A stretch of 64,000 bases of DNA from Paenibacillus flagellatus (GTDB taxonomy: Bacteria; Bacillota; Bacilli; Paenibacillales; NBRC-103111): the NCBI RefSeq assembly GCF_003217775.1, contig NZ_QJVJ01000001.1:310001-374000 (forward strand). The letters are read 5' to 3'. Positions 41,985 to 53,208 of this stretch are shown here, piece by piece. Under the pieces are notes generated by a model, which saw only the letters and a program-made list of their open reading frames with translations, ran no database searches and was not told the DNA's origin. Every line of letters starts with the position of its first letter. The stretch's first letter is position 1. The translations under genes and the position numbers were made by a program.

Positions 41985-43439
41985 TTATGGCGATTCGTCT
42001 ATCAATTCGACGATGGTTTGATGGTCGACCCGAATTTTTATTTTGGTATGCATATAATATTGGGGAAGGCGCAGTTCTGTCGTGTATTTGCCTGCCGAGT
42101 CCCGCTCCAATTTGAAGGGGGCCACGATCGGCTCTCGTCCCGGCAATTCTGCTTCCGCCGTAGGCCATTTTTGATATAACAGCTTCCCGTTATTGTCCTT
42201 CAGCTGTAGGGTCAATTTGATGACGCGTTCGTCGTCGACAACGTACGACTTTTCGATAGAAGCCGAGGATTCCGTTACGGATGCAAGAGTGCCCCGATCA
42301 AGCTTTCGCTTAACAACAGGATCGTTAAAGGACCAGCCGGCTGTAGCATGCCCAAGTTGGCCATATTCGTTGTTCCCCCAAACCCAAACTTGATCTTCCT
42401 CATCTACGGCCATTCCATGAAGATCCCCTACCGAAACCTGAATGAAATGTGTTCCTTCCGTTACCCGCATCGGTTGAAACCGATTGATCGCTTTTTTCAG
42501 ATCGGTTCGATAGCTGACTCCCCAACTCCACACATTCCCCGCTTCGTCGATCGCCGCGCTCATTTGAGACCCTGCCGAAATGGATGTTAGTTTGGGAAGC
42601 CCCTTAACCTCGACGGCATGCAAGCTGTAGATCGTATTGCTCCCGACTCCAAGCTGACCGTTTCGGTTCAACCCCCAAGCATACAACGTACCGTTACGAT
42701 CCAACGCCAAGGCGTGGTCGAAACCGGCCGAAATCGAAACGATGCCGCTTAACGGAACTGGTTTTCCTCCTACATTCTTCGTGACTTTTTGTAGTCGTCC
42801 ATCGGTCTTCCCTTGATTTCCCCAAGTCCACACCTCGCCTTCCTCGGTTAAAGCGAGCGAAAATCCGAATCCAGCGGAGATCGCCGAAATGCCATCAAGA
42901 GGCTTCTTGTTATTCCCTTTTACGGGAATCGGTTTATTTCGGTTGTCGGCGGAGCCGTCTCCGAGCTGGCTATAGCGGTTGCTTCCCCAGGCCCATACGT
43001 TTCCGCCTTCGGTTAACGCCAAGGTGTGGTCGTACCCGGCCGATACGCTTCTTATGGTTTCGTTTTTTTCGAAGCGAACCGGAACCGCGGCATAGTATTC
43101 CTTCTCATCGCCTTGTCCCAGTTGCCCGGCTTTGTTCTCTCCCCACATCCATACACGCCCATCGTTATCTAAAGCCGCGCTATGAGCGTAACCGGTACTC
43201 ACGAGCTTAATGTGTTCCAGTGCACCGCCGGCCTGCTTCCCCACTTGGGAAGAATGGAAAAGCCCCGGCCTCCGCCCGAACGACCAAACCGTTCCGTCCT
43301 TCTCCAGTTGAATGGAATGCATTACCCCAGCAACGACGTAAGGACTTGTATTATCTTTCTTGACTTCCGCTGCATAGACTATTTGCGAAGAAACAAGCAG
43401 CGCTATACAAATAAACAATCCTAAAACACGTTTACACAT
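41985..43439 (-). CDS. Secreted RCC1-repeat protein
   Basis: 484 residues. MCKRVLGLFICIALLVSSQIVYAAE is a Sec signal; the only ribosome site, AAGGAGG, lies 13 nt upstream of this ATG, rather long but better than the upstream ATG. At least six RCC1 blades follow (HSIQLEKDGTVWSFG, HSAALDNDGRVWMWGENKAGQLG, HTLALTEGGNVWAWGSNRYSQLG, FSLALTEEGEVWTWGNQG, HALALDRNGTLYAWGLNRNGQLG, HGMAVDEEDQVWVWGNNEYGQLG), a beta-propeller for binding. The last 120 residues form a separate beta-rich tail. Lower GC than neighbours. Probable extracellular binding protein of unknown partner. Confidence 0.85.
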   Translation of the reverse strand: MCKRVLGLFICIALLVSSQIVYAAEVKKDNTSPYVVAGVMHSIQLEKDGTVWSFGRRPGLFHSSQVGKQAGGALEHIKLVSTGYAHSAALDNDGRVWMWGENKAGQLGQGDEKEYYAAVPVRFEKNETIRSVSAGYDHTLALTEGGNVWAWGSNRYSQLGDGSADNRNKPIPVKGNNKKPLDGISAISAGFGFSLALTEEGEVWTWGNQGKTDGRLQKVTKNVGGKPVPLSGIVSISAGFDHALALDRNGTLYAWGLNRNGQLGVGSNTIYSLHAVEVKGLPKLTSISAGSQMSAAIDEAGNVWSWGVSYRTDLKKAINRFQPMRVTEGTHFIQVSVGDLHGMAVDEEDQVWVWGNNEYGQLGHATAGWSFNDPVVKRKLDRGTLASVTESSASIEKSYVVDDERVIKLTLQLKDNNGKLLYQKWPTAEAELPGREPIVAPFKLERDSAGKYTTELRLPQYYMHTKIKIRVDHQTIVELIDESP

Positions 43440-43941
43440 CTTACTTTCTTTGCCTCCTTCGATTATTTCCATCTACATCATTAGACTTGAAAATAACCAA
43501 AAAAGTTTCCATCTGCTGGTAATTTTCAAAAAAATAAACGGTTGACTTTCGAATTTTGTTACTCTTCTCACCGCAGTATCGAATGCTGGCACCGACAAAT
43601 CACACTTTGGCCTCGCTGTTCAGCATCAAATTAACGGTACGCTCCAAAAATGTTGACGAGCTCCCAGCTTCCTCGAGTTTTCGCTATCCTTCCGCTAGAT
43701 AGCGGCGTTCACTCGTCTTGTTGGTCTGGTACTCCACGCACTTGGTTGTCCGGCAATCTTCTCCAAAGTCGCTGTAATCTTATCCCAAACATATTATTTT
43801 AAGGGAATATTTGTATTAAACGACATTATTCGATGTATATTGGTTCTATTTTATCATGCCATTAAATGGAATATTAGTATAATAAACCTTGTGGAGTTGC
43901 TGGCCAGCACCTACGTTCTACCAATCATCGGAGGTGGCAAT
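43440..43941. other. 500-bp AT-rich gap, possible decayed coding sequence
   Basis: No intact gene. A minus-strand frame around 43610-43770 reads as a short protein-like stretch interrupted by stops, so it could be the remains of a gene, but no family was recognised. 43790-43870 is very AT-rich and probably contains the promoter of the small secreted protein at 43942. Confidence 0.35.
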
Positions 43942-44418
43942 ATGAGATTCAAGAAAATCTCTGTTGTATTAGTTGCTATGACCGTTCTTGCATTTGGAGC
44001 TCAAAGTGCCTTGGCTAATACAAATATTTACGAGCAAAACAACACGCAAAATAACAGCCCTTACACACCCGAACTTTTTCAAGCTGGAGGAGTACCAGGT
44101 GACACCGAACCGCGCGGATATAACAAACTTGGTACTTTGAGCAGCGTCTCCGATAACGATTACTACCTGCTCGACACAACTCAAATATTCCCTGGTACGA
44201 ATATAACTGTTACCCTCGTCTCGCCATATAATGGTCCAAAATATGAGATCGCTTTGTTTACTGAAACTGGCGGTGCAGTACAAAAAGAATGGCTAGTAGA
44301 TGATGAACAAATGACACAGTTTAGATTTACTGTTCAACCCAATACAAGATACATTATTCGTGTGCATACGTATGCTGATACCGTCAGTCCGTATAATTAT
44401 CAACTTTCTGTTAACTAA
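43942..44418 (+). CDS. Small secreted protein with pre-peptidase C-terminal-like fold
   Basis: 158 residues. Start ATG 43942 behind ATCGGAGG. MRFKKISVVLVAMTVLAFGAQSALA is a Sec signal peptide. The mature part (ESNDT-like start NTNIYEQNNTQNNSPYTP, then GTLSSVSDNDYYLLDTTQI, NITVTLVSPYNGPKYEIALF and NTRYIIRVHTYADTVSPYNYQLSV) follows the pattern of bacterial PPC domains, usually found at the end of secreted proteases, here free-standing. Function unknown. Coding DNA is much richer in A+T than the window average. Confidence 0.75.
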   Translation: MRFKKISVVLVAMTVLAFGAQSALANTNIYEQNNTQNNSPYTPELFQAGGVPGDTEPRGYNKLGTLSSVSDNDYYLLDTTQIFPGTNITVTLVSPYNGPKYEIALFTETGGAVQKEWLVDDEQMTQFRFTVQPNTRYIIRVHTYADTVSPYNYQLSVN

Positions 44419-44868
44419 GATATTAACGGTGAGGGTGTTCCCAAAAGTTTAACCTTGGAACACCATCAGAAGGCAGGCTGTTTTCGCTTAGCTCCTCGGT
44501 TTTAGCGTCCACAGCGGCTTTCTTGAGCAAATTTTAAGTAAGGGAGAGCCACCCGACTCACTAGACACTTTCGGTAATCCTCGGTTGTCTCTATACAGCA
44601 AAACCGGGGCTTCGGCTTCTACGCAGAGCTTTTGCCTGGCTTAGTTTTAAGCCGCAAAATCGTTCATGCTGACTTTGCGCGATCACCTGGTTTTTTCGTA
44701 AACTACGGCTTCAGCTAACAGTTTTCACAACGCCTGGGGGAGGGCTTGCGATTATAAAATGTGGTTGCCGGTATTGTATTTGCAATGTTATTGAAAATAA
44801 ATTTATTATTCATTTTTCCTATTTCCGAAATGTCGAACAACAATAATGAATGGGGAGGAATCACAAGA
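44419..44868. other. 450-bp intergenic stretch with one stem-loop
   Basis: GGTGTTCC (44434-44441) pairs with GGAACACC (44457-44464) around a 15-nt loop just after the preceding gene; it lacks a T-run and may be a weak terminator. The rest, 44470-44860, shows no open gene or recognised repeat; the last part is AT-rich and probably contains the promoter for the gene at 44869. Confidence 0.5.
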
Positions 44869-45279
44869 ATGAATTTGTTTAAAAAGAGCTCGTTGGTATC
44901 CGGACTACTAGCAATAATAATACTTTTAAGCTTTTCAACATCAGCGTTTGCTTATACGAAAGTTTCAGTCACGACTCCTTTCTCCGATGATCAAGCAGAT
45001 CCTTCCATGTTTAATTATCAGCCTAATATCGAATGGTTCCAAGATGACACAGAGGGCGATTACTTCTCCACTTTCTGGATCAACATCTATGATGAAAACT
45101 GGAATTTGGTTTGGACTTCCGGCATTACAACTCAAAATACGTATCAAAAACTGATGTCAATCCCGGTTAATACCGCACTTCCAAGATACACGAAATTGAT
45201 TGTTACCGTTGGTGTTCAAGATGGCACCGGCGAATGGGATATCGGCGGTTATCCAAAATGGATGTATTTAACTTATTAA
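44869..45279 (+). CDS. Small secreted hypothetical protein
   Basis: 136 residues. Start ATG 44869 behind GGGGAGGAA. MNLFKKSSLVSGLLAIIILLSFSTSAFA is a Sec signal peptide; the mature protein of about 108 residues is Trp/Tyr/Asp-rich (FWINIYDENWNLVWTSG; TGEWDIGGYPKWMYLTY), suggesting a small beta-sandwich. No family recognised. With the PPC-like protein and the RCC1 protein it forms an AT-rich group of secreted proteins flanked by high-GC genes. Confidence 0.72.
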   Translation: MNLFKKSSLVSGLLAIIILLSFSTSAFAYTKVSVTTPFSDDQADPSMFNYQPNIEWFQDDTEGDYFSTFWINIYDENWNLVWTSGITTQNTYQKLMSIPVNTALPRYTKLIVTVGVQDGTGEWDIGGYPKWMYLTY

Positions 45280-45284
45280 AGTAA

Positions 45285-45320
45285 AAAAGGGGCGGTGAAA
45301 ACTGCCCCTTTGAATTCTTT
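45285..45320 (+). terminator. Terminator after the small secreted protein gene
   Basis: AAAGGGGCGG and CTGCCCCTTT pair around TGAAAA, followed by GAATTCTTTT. Confidence 0.75.
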
Positions 45321-45352
45321 TATACTAAAAATAATAATTGAGTTTGCATAAT

Positions 45353-45391
45353 AAAAATGCGTGCCCGGGAAACTCGGACACGCATTTTTAG
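45353..45391 (-). terminator. Terminator of the suf operon
   Basis: AAAAATGCGTGTCCGAG and CCGGGCACGCATTTTT form a long stem with two mismatches, usable on the minus strand, 15 bp beyond the sufB stop codon. Confidence 0.85.
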
Positions 45392-45405
45392 AACTGCTAC
45401 AAGCC

Positions 45406-46803
45406 TTAACCGATCGAACCTTCCATTTCGAACTTGATCAACCGGTTCATTTCGACCGCGTACTCCATCGGCAGCTCCTTCGTGAACGGCTCGATGAAGC
45501 CCATGACGATCATTTGCGTCGCTTCCGCTTCCGAAAGACCGCGGCTCATCAAGTAAAAGAGCTGGTCTTCGGACACCTTGGAGACGGTCGCTTCATGCTC
45601 GAGCGTAATGTTGTCGTTCATGATTTCGTTGTACGGAATCGTGTCCGACGTCGATTCGTTGTCGAGGATGAGCGTGTCGCACTTGATGTTCGCCTTGGAG
45701 CCTTCCGAGTTGCGTCCGAACGAAGCGAGGCCCCGGTACGTCACTTTGCCGCCGTGCTTGCTGATCGACTTGGAGACGATCGTGGACGTCGTGTCCGGCG
45801 CCAAATGAATCATTTTCGCCCCGGCGTCCTGATGCTGGCCTTTGCCCGCGACGGCAATGGACAATACCATGCCTTTCGCACCGCGTCCCTTCAAGACGAC
45901 CGCCGGGTACTTCATCGTCAGCTTGGAGCCGATGTTGCCGTCGACCCATTCCATCGTCGCGTTTTCTTCGGCTACCGCGCGCTTCGTGACGAGGTTGTAA
46001 ATGTTCGGCGCCCAGTTCTGGATCGTCGTATAGCGAACGCGCGAATTTTTCTTACAGATGATCTCGACGACGGCGCTATGCAGCGAGTTCGTGCTGTAGA
46101 TCGGTGCCGTGCAGCCTTCGACGTAGTGAACGAAGCTGTCCTCGTCCGCGATAATAAGCGTACGCTCGAATTGGCCCATGTTTTCCGAGTTGATCCGGAA
46201 GTACGCCTGCAGCGGAATTTCGCATTTGACGCCCTTCGGCACGTAGATGAAGCTTCCGCCGGACCAGACGGCGCTGTTCAGCGCGGCGAACTTGTTATCG
46301 GCGATCGGCACGACCGTACCAAAATATTCCTTGAAAATTTCCGGATGCTCGCGAAGCGCCGTATCCGTATCGGTGAAAATGACGCCCTGCTTCTCTAGAT
46401 CTTCCTGCATGCTGTGGTACACGACCTCAGACTCGTATTGCGCCGAGACGCCGGCGAGGAACTTTTGCTCCGCCTCCGGAATGCCGAGCTTGTCGAACGT
46501 GTTCTTGATTTCTTGCGGCACTTCTTCCCACGTCTTGCCTTGCTTCTCGGACGGCTTGACGTAGTACGTGATGTCGTTGAAATCGAGATCGTCCAAATTG
46601 CCGCCCCAACGCGGGAGCGCCATCTTGTTGAACTGCTCGAGCGATTTCAGGCGGAAGTCGAGCATCCATTGCGGCTCGTTTTTCATCCGGGAAATTTCGG
46701 CGACGATTTCCGGCGTCAGCCCCTTTTCCGAACGAAAGACCGCCTTATGCTCGTCGCGAAACCCGTATTTATACTCTTCCATTTCCGGCATTTGCTTCGC
46801 CAT
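45406..46803 (-). CDS. sufB: Fe-S cluster scaffold protein SufB
   Basis: 465 residues, the usual length. [26 protein letters not shown] and the beta-helix core with [47 protein letters not shown] and [37 protein letters not shown] identify SufB. It forms the SufBC2D scaffold on which iron-sulfur clusters are built, the last being the conserved Cys/Glu region near the C-terminus. It is the last gene, 25 bp after sufS. Confidence 0.95.
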   Translation of the reverse strand: MAKQMPEMEEYKYGFRDEHKAVFRSEKGLTPEIVAEISRMKNEPQWMLDFRLKSLEQFNKMALPRWGGNLDDLDFNDITYYVKPSEKQGKTWEEVPQEIKNTFDKLGIPEAEQKFLAGVSAQYESEVVYHSMQEDLEKQGVIFTDTDTALREHPEIFKEYFGTVVPIADNKFAALNSAVWSGGSFIYVPKGVKCEIPLQAYFRINSENMGQFERTLIIADEDSFVHYVEGCTAPIYSTNSLHSAVVEIICKKNSRVRYTTIQNWAPNIYNLVTKRAVAEENATMEWVDGNIGSKLTMKYPAVVLKGRGAKGMVLSIAVAGKGQHQDAGAKMIHLAPDTTSTIVSKSISKHGGKVTYRGLASFGRNSEGSKANIKCDTLILDNESTSDTIPYNEIMNDNITLEHEATVSKVSEDQLFYLMSRGLSEAEATQMIVMGFIEPFTKELPMEYAVEMNRLIKFEMEGSIG

Positions 46804-46828
46804 TGGTGTTCCCTCCTCTTGAAAAATG

Positions 46829-49359
<2,531 letters not shown>

Positions 49360-49389
49360 GTCTATTCCTCCTAGCCGGATAATGGTTAA

Positions 49390-50175
49390 TTAATCTTGGC
49401 CGACCGTCTCGTCCACGATGCCAAGCTCTTCTTTGACCCAATCGTAGCCTTCCGCTTCGAGCTTTTCCGCCAATTCCGGACCGCCCGACTTCACGATGCG
49501 GCCTTGCATCATGACGTGAACGAAATCCGGCTTGATGTAGTTCAGCAGCCGCTGGTAGTGGGTGATGATCAGGAAGCCCCGTTCCGGGCTGCGCATCGCA
49601 TTGACGCCGGCTGCGACGATTTTGAGCGCATCGATGTCGAGGCCGGAGTCGATCTCGTCAAGGATGACGATTTTCGGGTCGAGCAGCATCATTTGCAAAA
49701 TTTCGTTCCGCTTCTTCTCCCCGCCGGAAAACCCTTCGTTCAAATAACGGTGCGCGAATTCCGGGTTCATCTCGAGCTCTTTCATCTTGCCTTCCATTTG
49801 ACGGATGAACTTGATAAGCGAAATTTCGTTGCCTTCGCCGCGGCGCGCATTGATGGCGCTGCGCAGGAAGTCGGCGTTCGTTACGCCGGGAATTTCGCTC
49901 GGATATTGCATCGCGAGGAACAGGCCCGCGCGGGCGCGCTCATCTACGTCCATCTCGAGCAAATCTTCGCCGTCCAACGTGGCGGTGCCCGCCGTCACTT
50001 CGTATTTCGGGTGCCCCATCAAAGCGGATGCGAGCGTACTTTTGCCCGTTCCGTTCGGTCCCATGATGGCGTGCACTTCGCCGCCGTTCATTTCGAGATG
50101 GATTCCTTTCAAAATTTCTTTGTCCTCGATCGTTGCTTTCAAGCCGTCTATGACGAATTTTGGCGCGTTTGACAT
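49390..50175 (-). CDS. sufC: Fe-S assembly ATPase SufC
   Basis: 261 residues. ABC ATPase with Walker A GPNGTGKST near 39-47, signature FSGGEKKRNEIL near 148, Walker B KIVILDEIDSGLDIDAL near 167 and switch His in FLIITHYQRLLNYI near 202. The lack of any membrane partner, the size and the following sufDSB genes identify SufC, which drives conformational change in SufBD. It heads the operon and its promoter has a PerR/Fur-like box. Confidence 0.95.
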   Translation of the reverse strand: MSNAPKFVIDGLKATIEDKEILKGIHLEMNGGEVHAIMGPNGTGKSTLASALMGHPKYEVTAGTATLDGEDLLEMDVDERARAGLFLAMQYPSEIPGVTNADFLRSAINARRGEGNEISLIKFIRQMEGKMKELEMNPEFAHRYLNEGFSGGEKKRNEILQMMLLDPKIVILDEIDSGLDIDALKIVAAGVNAMRSPERGFLIITHYQRLLNYIKPDFVHVMMQGRIVKSGGPELAEKLEAEGYDWVKEELGIVDETVGQD

Positions 50176-50204
50176 GTGCTTCCCTCCGACTGCTCATCTT
50201 ATAT

Positions 50205-50221
50205 TTTAGAATAATTCTAAA
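50205..50221. promoter_or_regulatory. PerR/Fur-like operator of the suf operon
   Basis: TTTAGAATAATTCTAAA is a perfect 8-1-8 inverted repeat. Its inner 15 bp differ from the Bacillus Per box TTATAATNATTATAA at only the two symmetrical positions 4 and 12; it fits the Fur box less well (four differences). It begins 9 bp beyond the -10 box, so it covers the transcription start. 10-bp direct repeats TGAGAATCAA/TGAGAATCAC lie in the adjacent spacer at about 50239-50258. Confidence 0.65.
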
Positions 50222-50230
50222 CTAGTGAAT

Positions 50231-50259
50231 AGTATAAAGTGATTCTCATTGATTCTCAA
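50231..50259 (-). promoter_or_regulatory. Sigma-A promoter of sufCDSB
   Basis: On the minus strand TTGAGA (50254-50259), exactly 17 bp, TATACT (50231-50236). Lies 56 bp upstream of the sufC start codon. Confidence 0.75.
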
Positions 50260-50331
50260 CAATTAATTTTATTATACTTCACACCCTAAAATCAATAAAG
50301 GGCTATCTGGTCTATTTTGAAACTTTTTCGT

Positions 50332-50907
50332 TTAAAAAGTGAGCAAACGCGCGATCTGCTCGGCTTCCTTTGCGAACGTTTCGTCGTCCAATACCGGCCG
50401 TCTAGTCCCCGGAACGAAATCTCCCTCGATCCGGATCCATGATTTACAGCCCGAGTACGTGTCGACGATCGGCACCCGCACCGGCTCGTCCAGCTTGTAT
50501 ACCCGCAGCAGCAGGACGTGCAGCGGTTTTTGCCGCTTCCATTTCAATCGTTCCTCCGCGAATCGGTCCGTCCAAATGTGGTGGTCCCGAATCCGGTCAA
50601 GCCGTTCTTGGTCCGTTACTTCGAGGTCCGCGGCAACCTCCGCATAACAGCGGATTTCGGCATGTGCGGCATCCGGGCTCCAACCGGCCAGCGTTTCGTC
50701 CAGGCCCTCCTGCTCCTCGTCCTTCAACAACTCCCGCCTCTGGTGCTCGTACGTCGGGTACAGCCAGAACGCCGGGCTCTCCAGCCTGAATTCTCGGGTC
50801 TCCTCGACGATTCCGCCCTTGCGCATCAAAACGATTTGCTTGCCCCGCTCGAGCGCGCGGATCGCCGAAGCCCATTCCTTCAGCGCCACCGGCTCCGTAT
50901 TCGGCAT
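50332..50907 (-). CDS. DUF1802 family protein
   Basis: 191 residues. LKEWASAIRALERGKQIVLMRKGGIVEETREFRLE near residues 8-42 and FWLYPTYEHQRRELLKDEEQ are the conserved start of DUF1802 proteins, soluble proteins of unknown function in Firmicutes and cyanobacteria. HHIWTDRFAEERLKWKRQKPLHVLLLRVYKL near 111-141 is a second conserved segment. No partner gene; it lies directly upstream of the suf promoter region on the same strand. Confidence 0.82.
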   Translation of the reverse strand: MPNTEPVALKEWASAIRALERGKQIVLMRKGGIVEETREFRLESPAFWLYPTYEHQRRELLKDEEQEGLDETLAGWSPDAAHAEIRCYAEVAADLEVTDQERLDRIRDHHIWTDRFAEERLKWKRQKPLHVLLLRVYKLDEPVRVPIVDTYSGCKSWIRIEGDFVPGTRRPVLDDETFAKEAEQIARLLTF

Positions 50908-51055
50908 CGTTCGCCCACCTCCGTCGAACCCATTATACGATTGTCAGGGAAAACAAAGCAAACGGGACGCCGCATAAATCGCCCCGAAAAACCGATGCTA
51001 GTAAAGCAATCGTGCATGTATTGCCGACAACCGACCGCGAAAGGAGGGGACAAAC

Positions 51056-51214
51056 ATGAGAGAAGGATTGGTGCCCACCGTTCTCGGTACGGCCGTTACC
51101 GCATCGGGCGTCGCGCTGCGAGGCAAATTCCCGGCCGTCGGCTGGGGCGTCGTCGGCTTCGGGCTCGCCCATATCGTGCTTGGGGCGATCGATTTGGTCG
51201 AACACCGGAAGTAG
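51056..51214 (+). CDS. Small hydrophobic protein, 52 residues
   Basis: Preceded by AAGGAGGGG with ideal spacing. Sequence starts MREGLVPTVLGTAVTASGVAL and has a second hydrophobic run VGWGVVGFGLAHIVLGAIDLV, so two short membrane helices are likely, ending EHRK. Similar tiny proteins are common in Paenibacillaceae, sometimes misannotated as asparagine synthase (from memory); no function known. A bidirectional terminator follows. Confidence 0.75.
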   Translation: MREGLVPTVLGTAVTASGVALRGKFPAVGWGVVGFGLAHIVLGAIDLVEHRK

Positions 51215-51225
51215 TCCAAGACAAA

Positions 51226-51270
51226 ATAAAAAGGAAGCGGGCGATCCGATACGATAGCCCGCTTCTTCAT
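51226..51270. terminator. Bidirectional terminator between the small membrane protein and dps
   Basis: GGAAGCGGGCGATC and GATAGCCCGCTTCTT pair as GAAGCGGGC/GCCCGCTTC, with AAAATAAAAA on one side and TTCATTATT on the other. Confidence 0.8.
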
Positions 51271-51291
51271 TATTGTTACGTTATTCATACT

Positions 51292-51762
51292 TTAATCGAG
51301 CGAAGAGTCGAGCATCCACGCCTGTTTCTCCAACTCGGCCTGCATGCCGGTCAGCATATCCGCCGTCGTATGGTCGCCGGCCTCCTCCGACAGCTCGATG
51401 CCTTCGCGAAGCTCGCCGATCATCGTACGGAAGTCGGCCGCCAGCGTCCGGACCATATCGTCGGCGCCTTCGTGGCCCGCCGCCTCCTTCACCGATGCGA
51501 TCGCGAGCATTTCCTTCATTGTCGCGATCGGCGCCCCCTGAACAGCGAGCAGACGTTCGGCAAGCTCATCCAATTGCTCGCCAACCAGCTCGTACAACTC
51601 CTGGAATTTTTGATGGAGCGGAATAAAATGCTTGCCCTTTACGAACCAATGATAATTGTGGATTTTGATGTACAGCACGCCTAGATTGGCAATTTGCTTA
51701 TTGACGGCCTCGATGACCGCTTTAGACGTTGTACCGGGTTTCGTTTTCGTTGTCGTTGTCAT
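51292..51762 (-). CDS. dps: Dps family ferritin-like DNA-protecting protein
   Basis: 156 residues. NLGVLYIKIHNYHWFVKGKHFIPLHQKFQELYELVGEQLDELAERLLAVQGAP region holds the Dps ferroxidase ligands (His in NYHWFVKG, His in FIPLHQKFQ, Asp/Glu in EQLDELAER). The N-terminal TTTTKTKPGTTSK tail is Lys/Thr-rich as in DNA-binding Dps proteins. Forms dodecamers that oxidise and store iron and protect DNA from peroxide. PerR control is typical in Bacilli, but no clear Per box was seen upstream here. Confidence 0.92.
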   Translation of the reverse strand: MTTTTKTKPGTTSKAVIEAVNKQIANLGVLYIKIHNYHWFVKGKHFIPLHQKFQELYELVGEQLDELAERLLAVQGAPIATMKEMLAIASVKEAAGHEGADDMVRTLAADFRTMIGELREGIELSEEAGDHTTADMLTGMQAELEKQAWMLDSSLD

Positions 51763-51978
51763 GACTGCCAGCCTCCCTTATCGGTTTCGCTACATAGGTT
51801 ACATACCCGCGGAAAACGGATTTTGAAACGTTTTTCGCTTCCTATTTTGGCTTTCCTCCGGTTCCTTTATGTAGCTCCAACTATTATGCATTATACCTAT
51901 GTGTAAACTCGGTATTTTCCCGCAGGGCGAAATCGCTTATACTAAGGAAAGAGTTCGACCATTCGACGGAGGTGCGTT

Positions 51979-53184
51979 ATGACGCAGTATCACCCGCTTT
52001 CCGAACGGGAAGCCATCGACTTCGCCAGAACGATCCCGGATTTGTTCGCGGCGGGGGCCGAGCTGTCGTGCCGCGAAATCGGCGACGGCAACCTGAATCT
52101 CGTCTTCCATATCAGCGATCCCGCGTCCGGGGCGAGCATCATTTTGAAGCAGGCGCTTCCTTACGCTAAAGTGGTAGGCGAATCGTGGCCGCTGTCGCTT
52201 GACCGCGCCCGGATCGAAAGCGAAGCGCTGCAGATCGAGGGCTCCTTGTGCCCGGATCTCGTGCCGCGCGTATACAAGTACGTCCCTGAACTCGCTCTGA
52301 CCGTTATGGAAGATTTGAGCGACCATATCATCATGCGCAAAGGACTGATCGAGCGCCGGACGTATCCCGAATTCGCCGGCCATATCGGCCGCTTCCTCGC
52401 CCGAACGCTGTTCTTCACGTCGGATCTCGGCATGAACCAGCAGGAGAAGAAGGAGCGGACGAAGCAGTTCGTCAACCCCGATCTGTGCAAAATTACCGAG
52501 GACTTGATCTTCGATCATCCCTATACGAACGCAGATACGAACAGCTTCGACGAAGCGATCCGCGACGAAGCCGAGGCGCTCTGGAGCGATACGGCGCTTC
52601 ACCTCGAGGTGGCCCGTCTCCGTCACGGCTTCCTGACGAAAGCGCAGGCGCTCCTGCACGGCGACCTGCATACGGGAAGCATTTTCGTCACCGAGAGCTC
52701 GACGAAGGTGATCGATCCCGAATTCGCCTACTACGGTCCGATGGGCTTCGATATCGGCGCCGTTCTCGCCAATCTGCTGCTCAACTTTGCCGGGCAGGAA
52801 GGGTGGAGCCCCGACGCGAACAGCCGTGCCGCCTATCGCGACTATTTGCTGCGGACGGCCAAAGACGTCTGGACGACGTTCGAGGCGGAATTCCGCGCCC
52901 TTTGGAACGCGCACAACGTCGATCGGATATCCGGCACGCGCGGCTTCCAGGATGTTTACGTGGAGCAGCTTTTGCAAGATACGATCGGCTACGCCGGATG
53001 CAAGATGGTGCGCCGCGTCGTCGGTCTCGCCCACGTCGCCGACATCGACACGATTCCGGATGCAGGTGCCAAGGAACGCGCGCAGCGCCTCGCGCTTGCG
53101 ATCGGCAAATCGCTTATCATGCGTAACCGTCAAGCAACCTCCATCGACGAGCTGATCGACATCGCCGAAAAGGCCATTCGCTAA
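51979..53184 (+). CDS. mtnK: 5-methylthioribose kinase
   Basis: 401 residues. IGDGNLNLVFHISDPASGASIILKQALPYAKVVGESWPLSLDRARIE near 35-80 and LLHGDLHTGSIFV near 230 (catalytic HGDxH) are the hallmark of MtnK, and IDPEFAYYGPMGFDIGAVLAN near 250 holds the Mg-binding Asp/Glu. It phosphorylates methylthioribose in the methionine salvage pathway. GACGGAGG precedes the ATG. Upstream has a TATACT -10 box near 51938 and a leader of only about 35 nt, which leaves no room for the SAM-I riboswitch that controls mtnKA in Bacillus subtilis. Confidence 0.95.
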   Translation: MTQYHPLSEREAIDFARTIPDLFAAGAELSCREIGDGNLNLVFHISDPASGASIILKQALPYAKVVGESWPLSLDRARIESEALQIEGSLCPDLVPRVYKYVPELALTVMEDLSDHIIMRKGLIERRTYPEFAGHIGRFLARTLFFTSDLGMNQQEKKERTKQFVNPDLCKITEDLIFDHPYTNADTNSFDEAIRDEAEALWSDTALHLEVARLRHGFLTKAQALLHGDLHTGSIFVTESSTKVIDPEFAYYGPMGFDIGAVLANLLLNFAGQEGWSPDANSRAAYRDYLLRTAKDVWTTFEAEFRALWNAHNVDRISGTRGFQDVYVEQLLQDTIGYAGCKMVRRVVGLAHVADIDTIPDAGAKERAQRLALAIGKSLIMRNRQATSIDELIDIAEKAIR

Positions 53185-53208
53185 TTCAAGCCGGAAGGAG
53201 CTACTACC

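Noticed and set aside
43610-43770. Possible transposase or HTH remnant on the minus strand
   Set aside because: The protein-like stretch has stops in every frame and no insertion-sequence ends or recognised domain.
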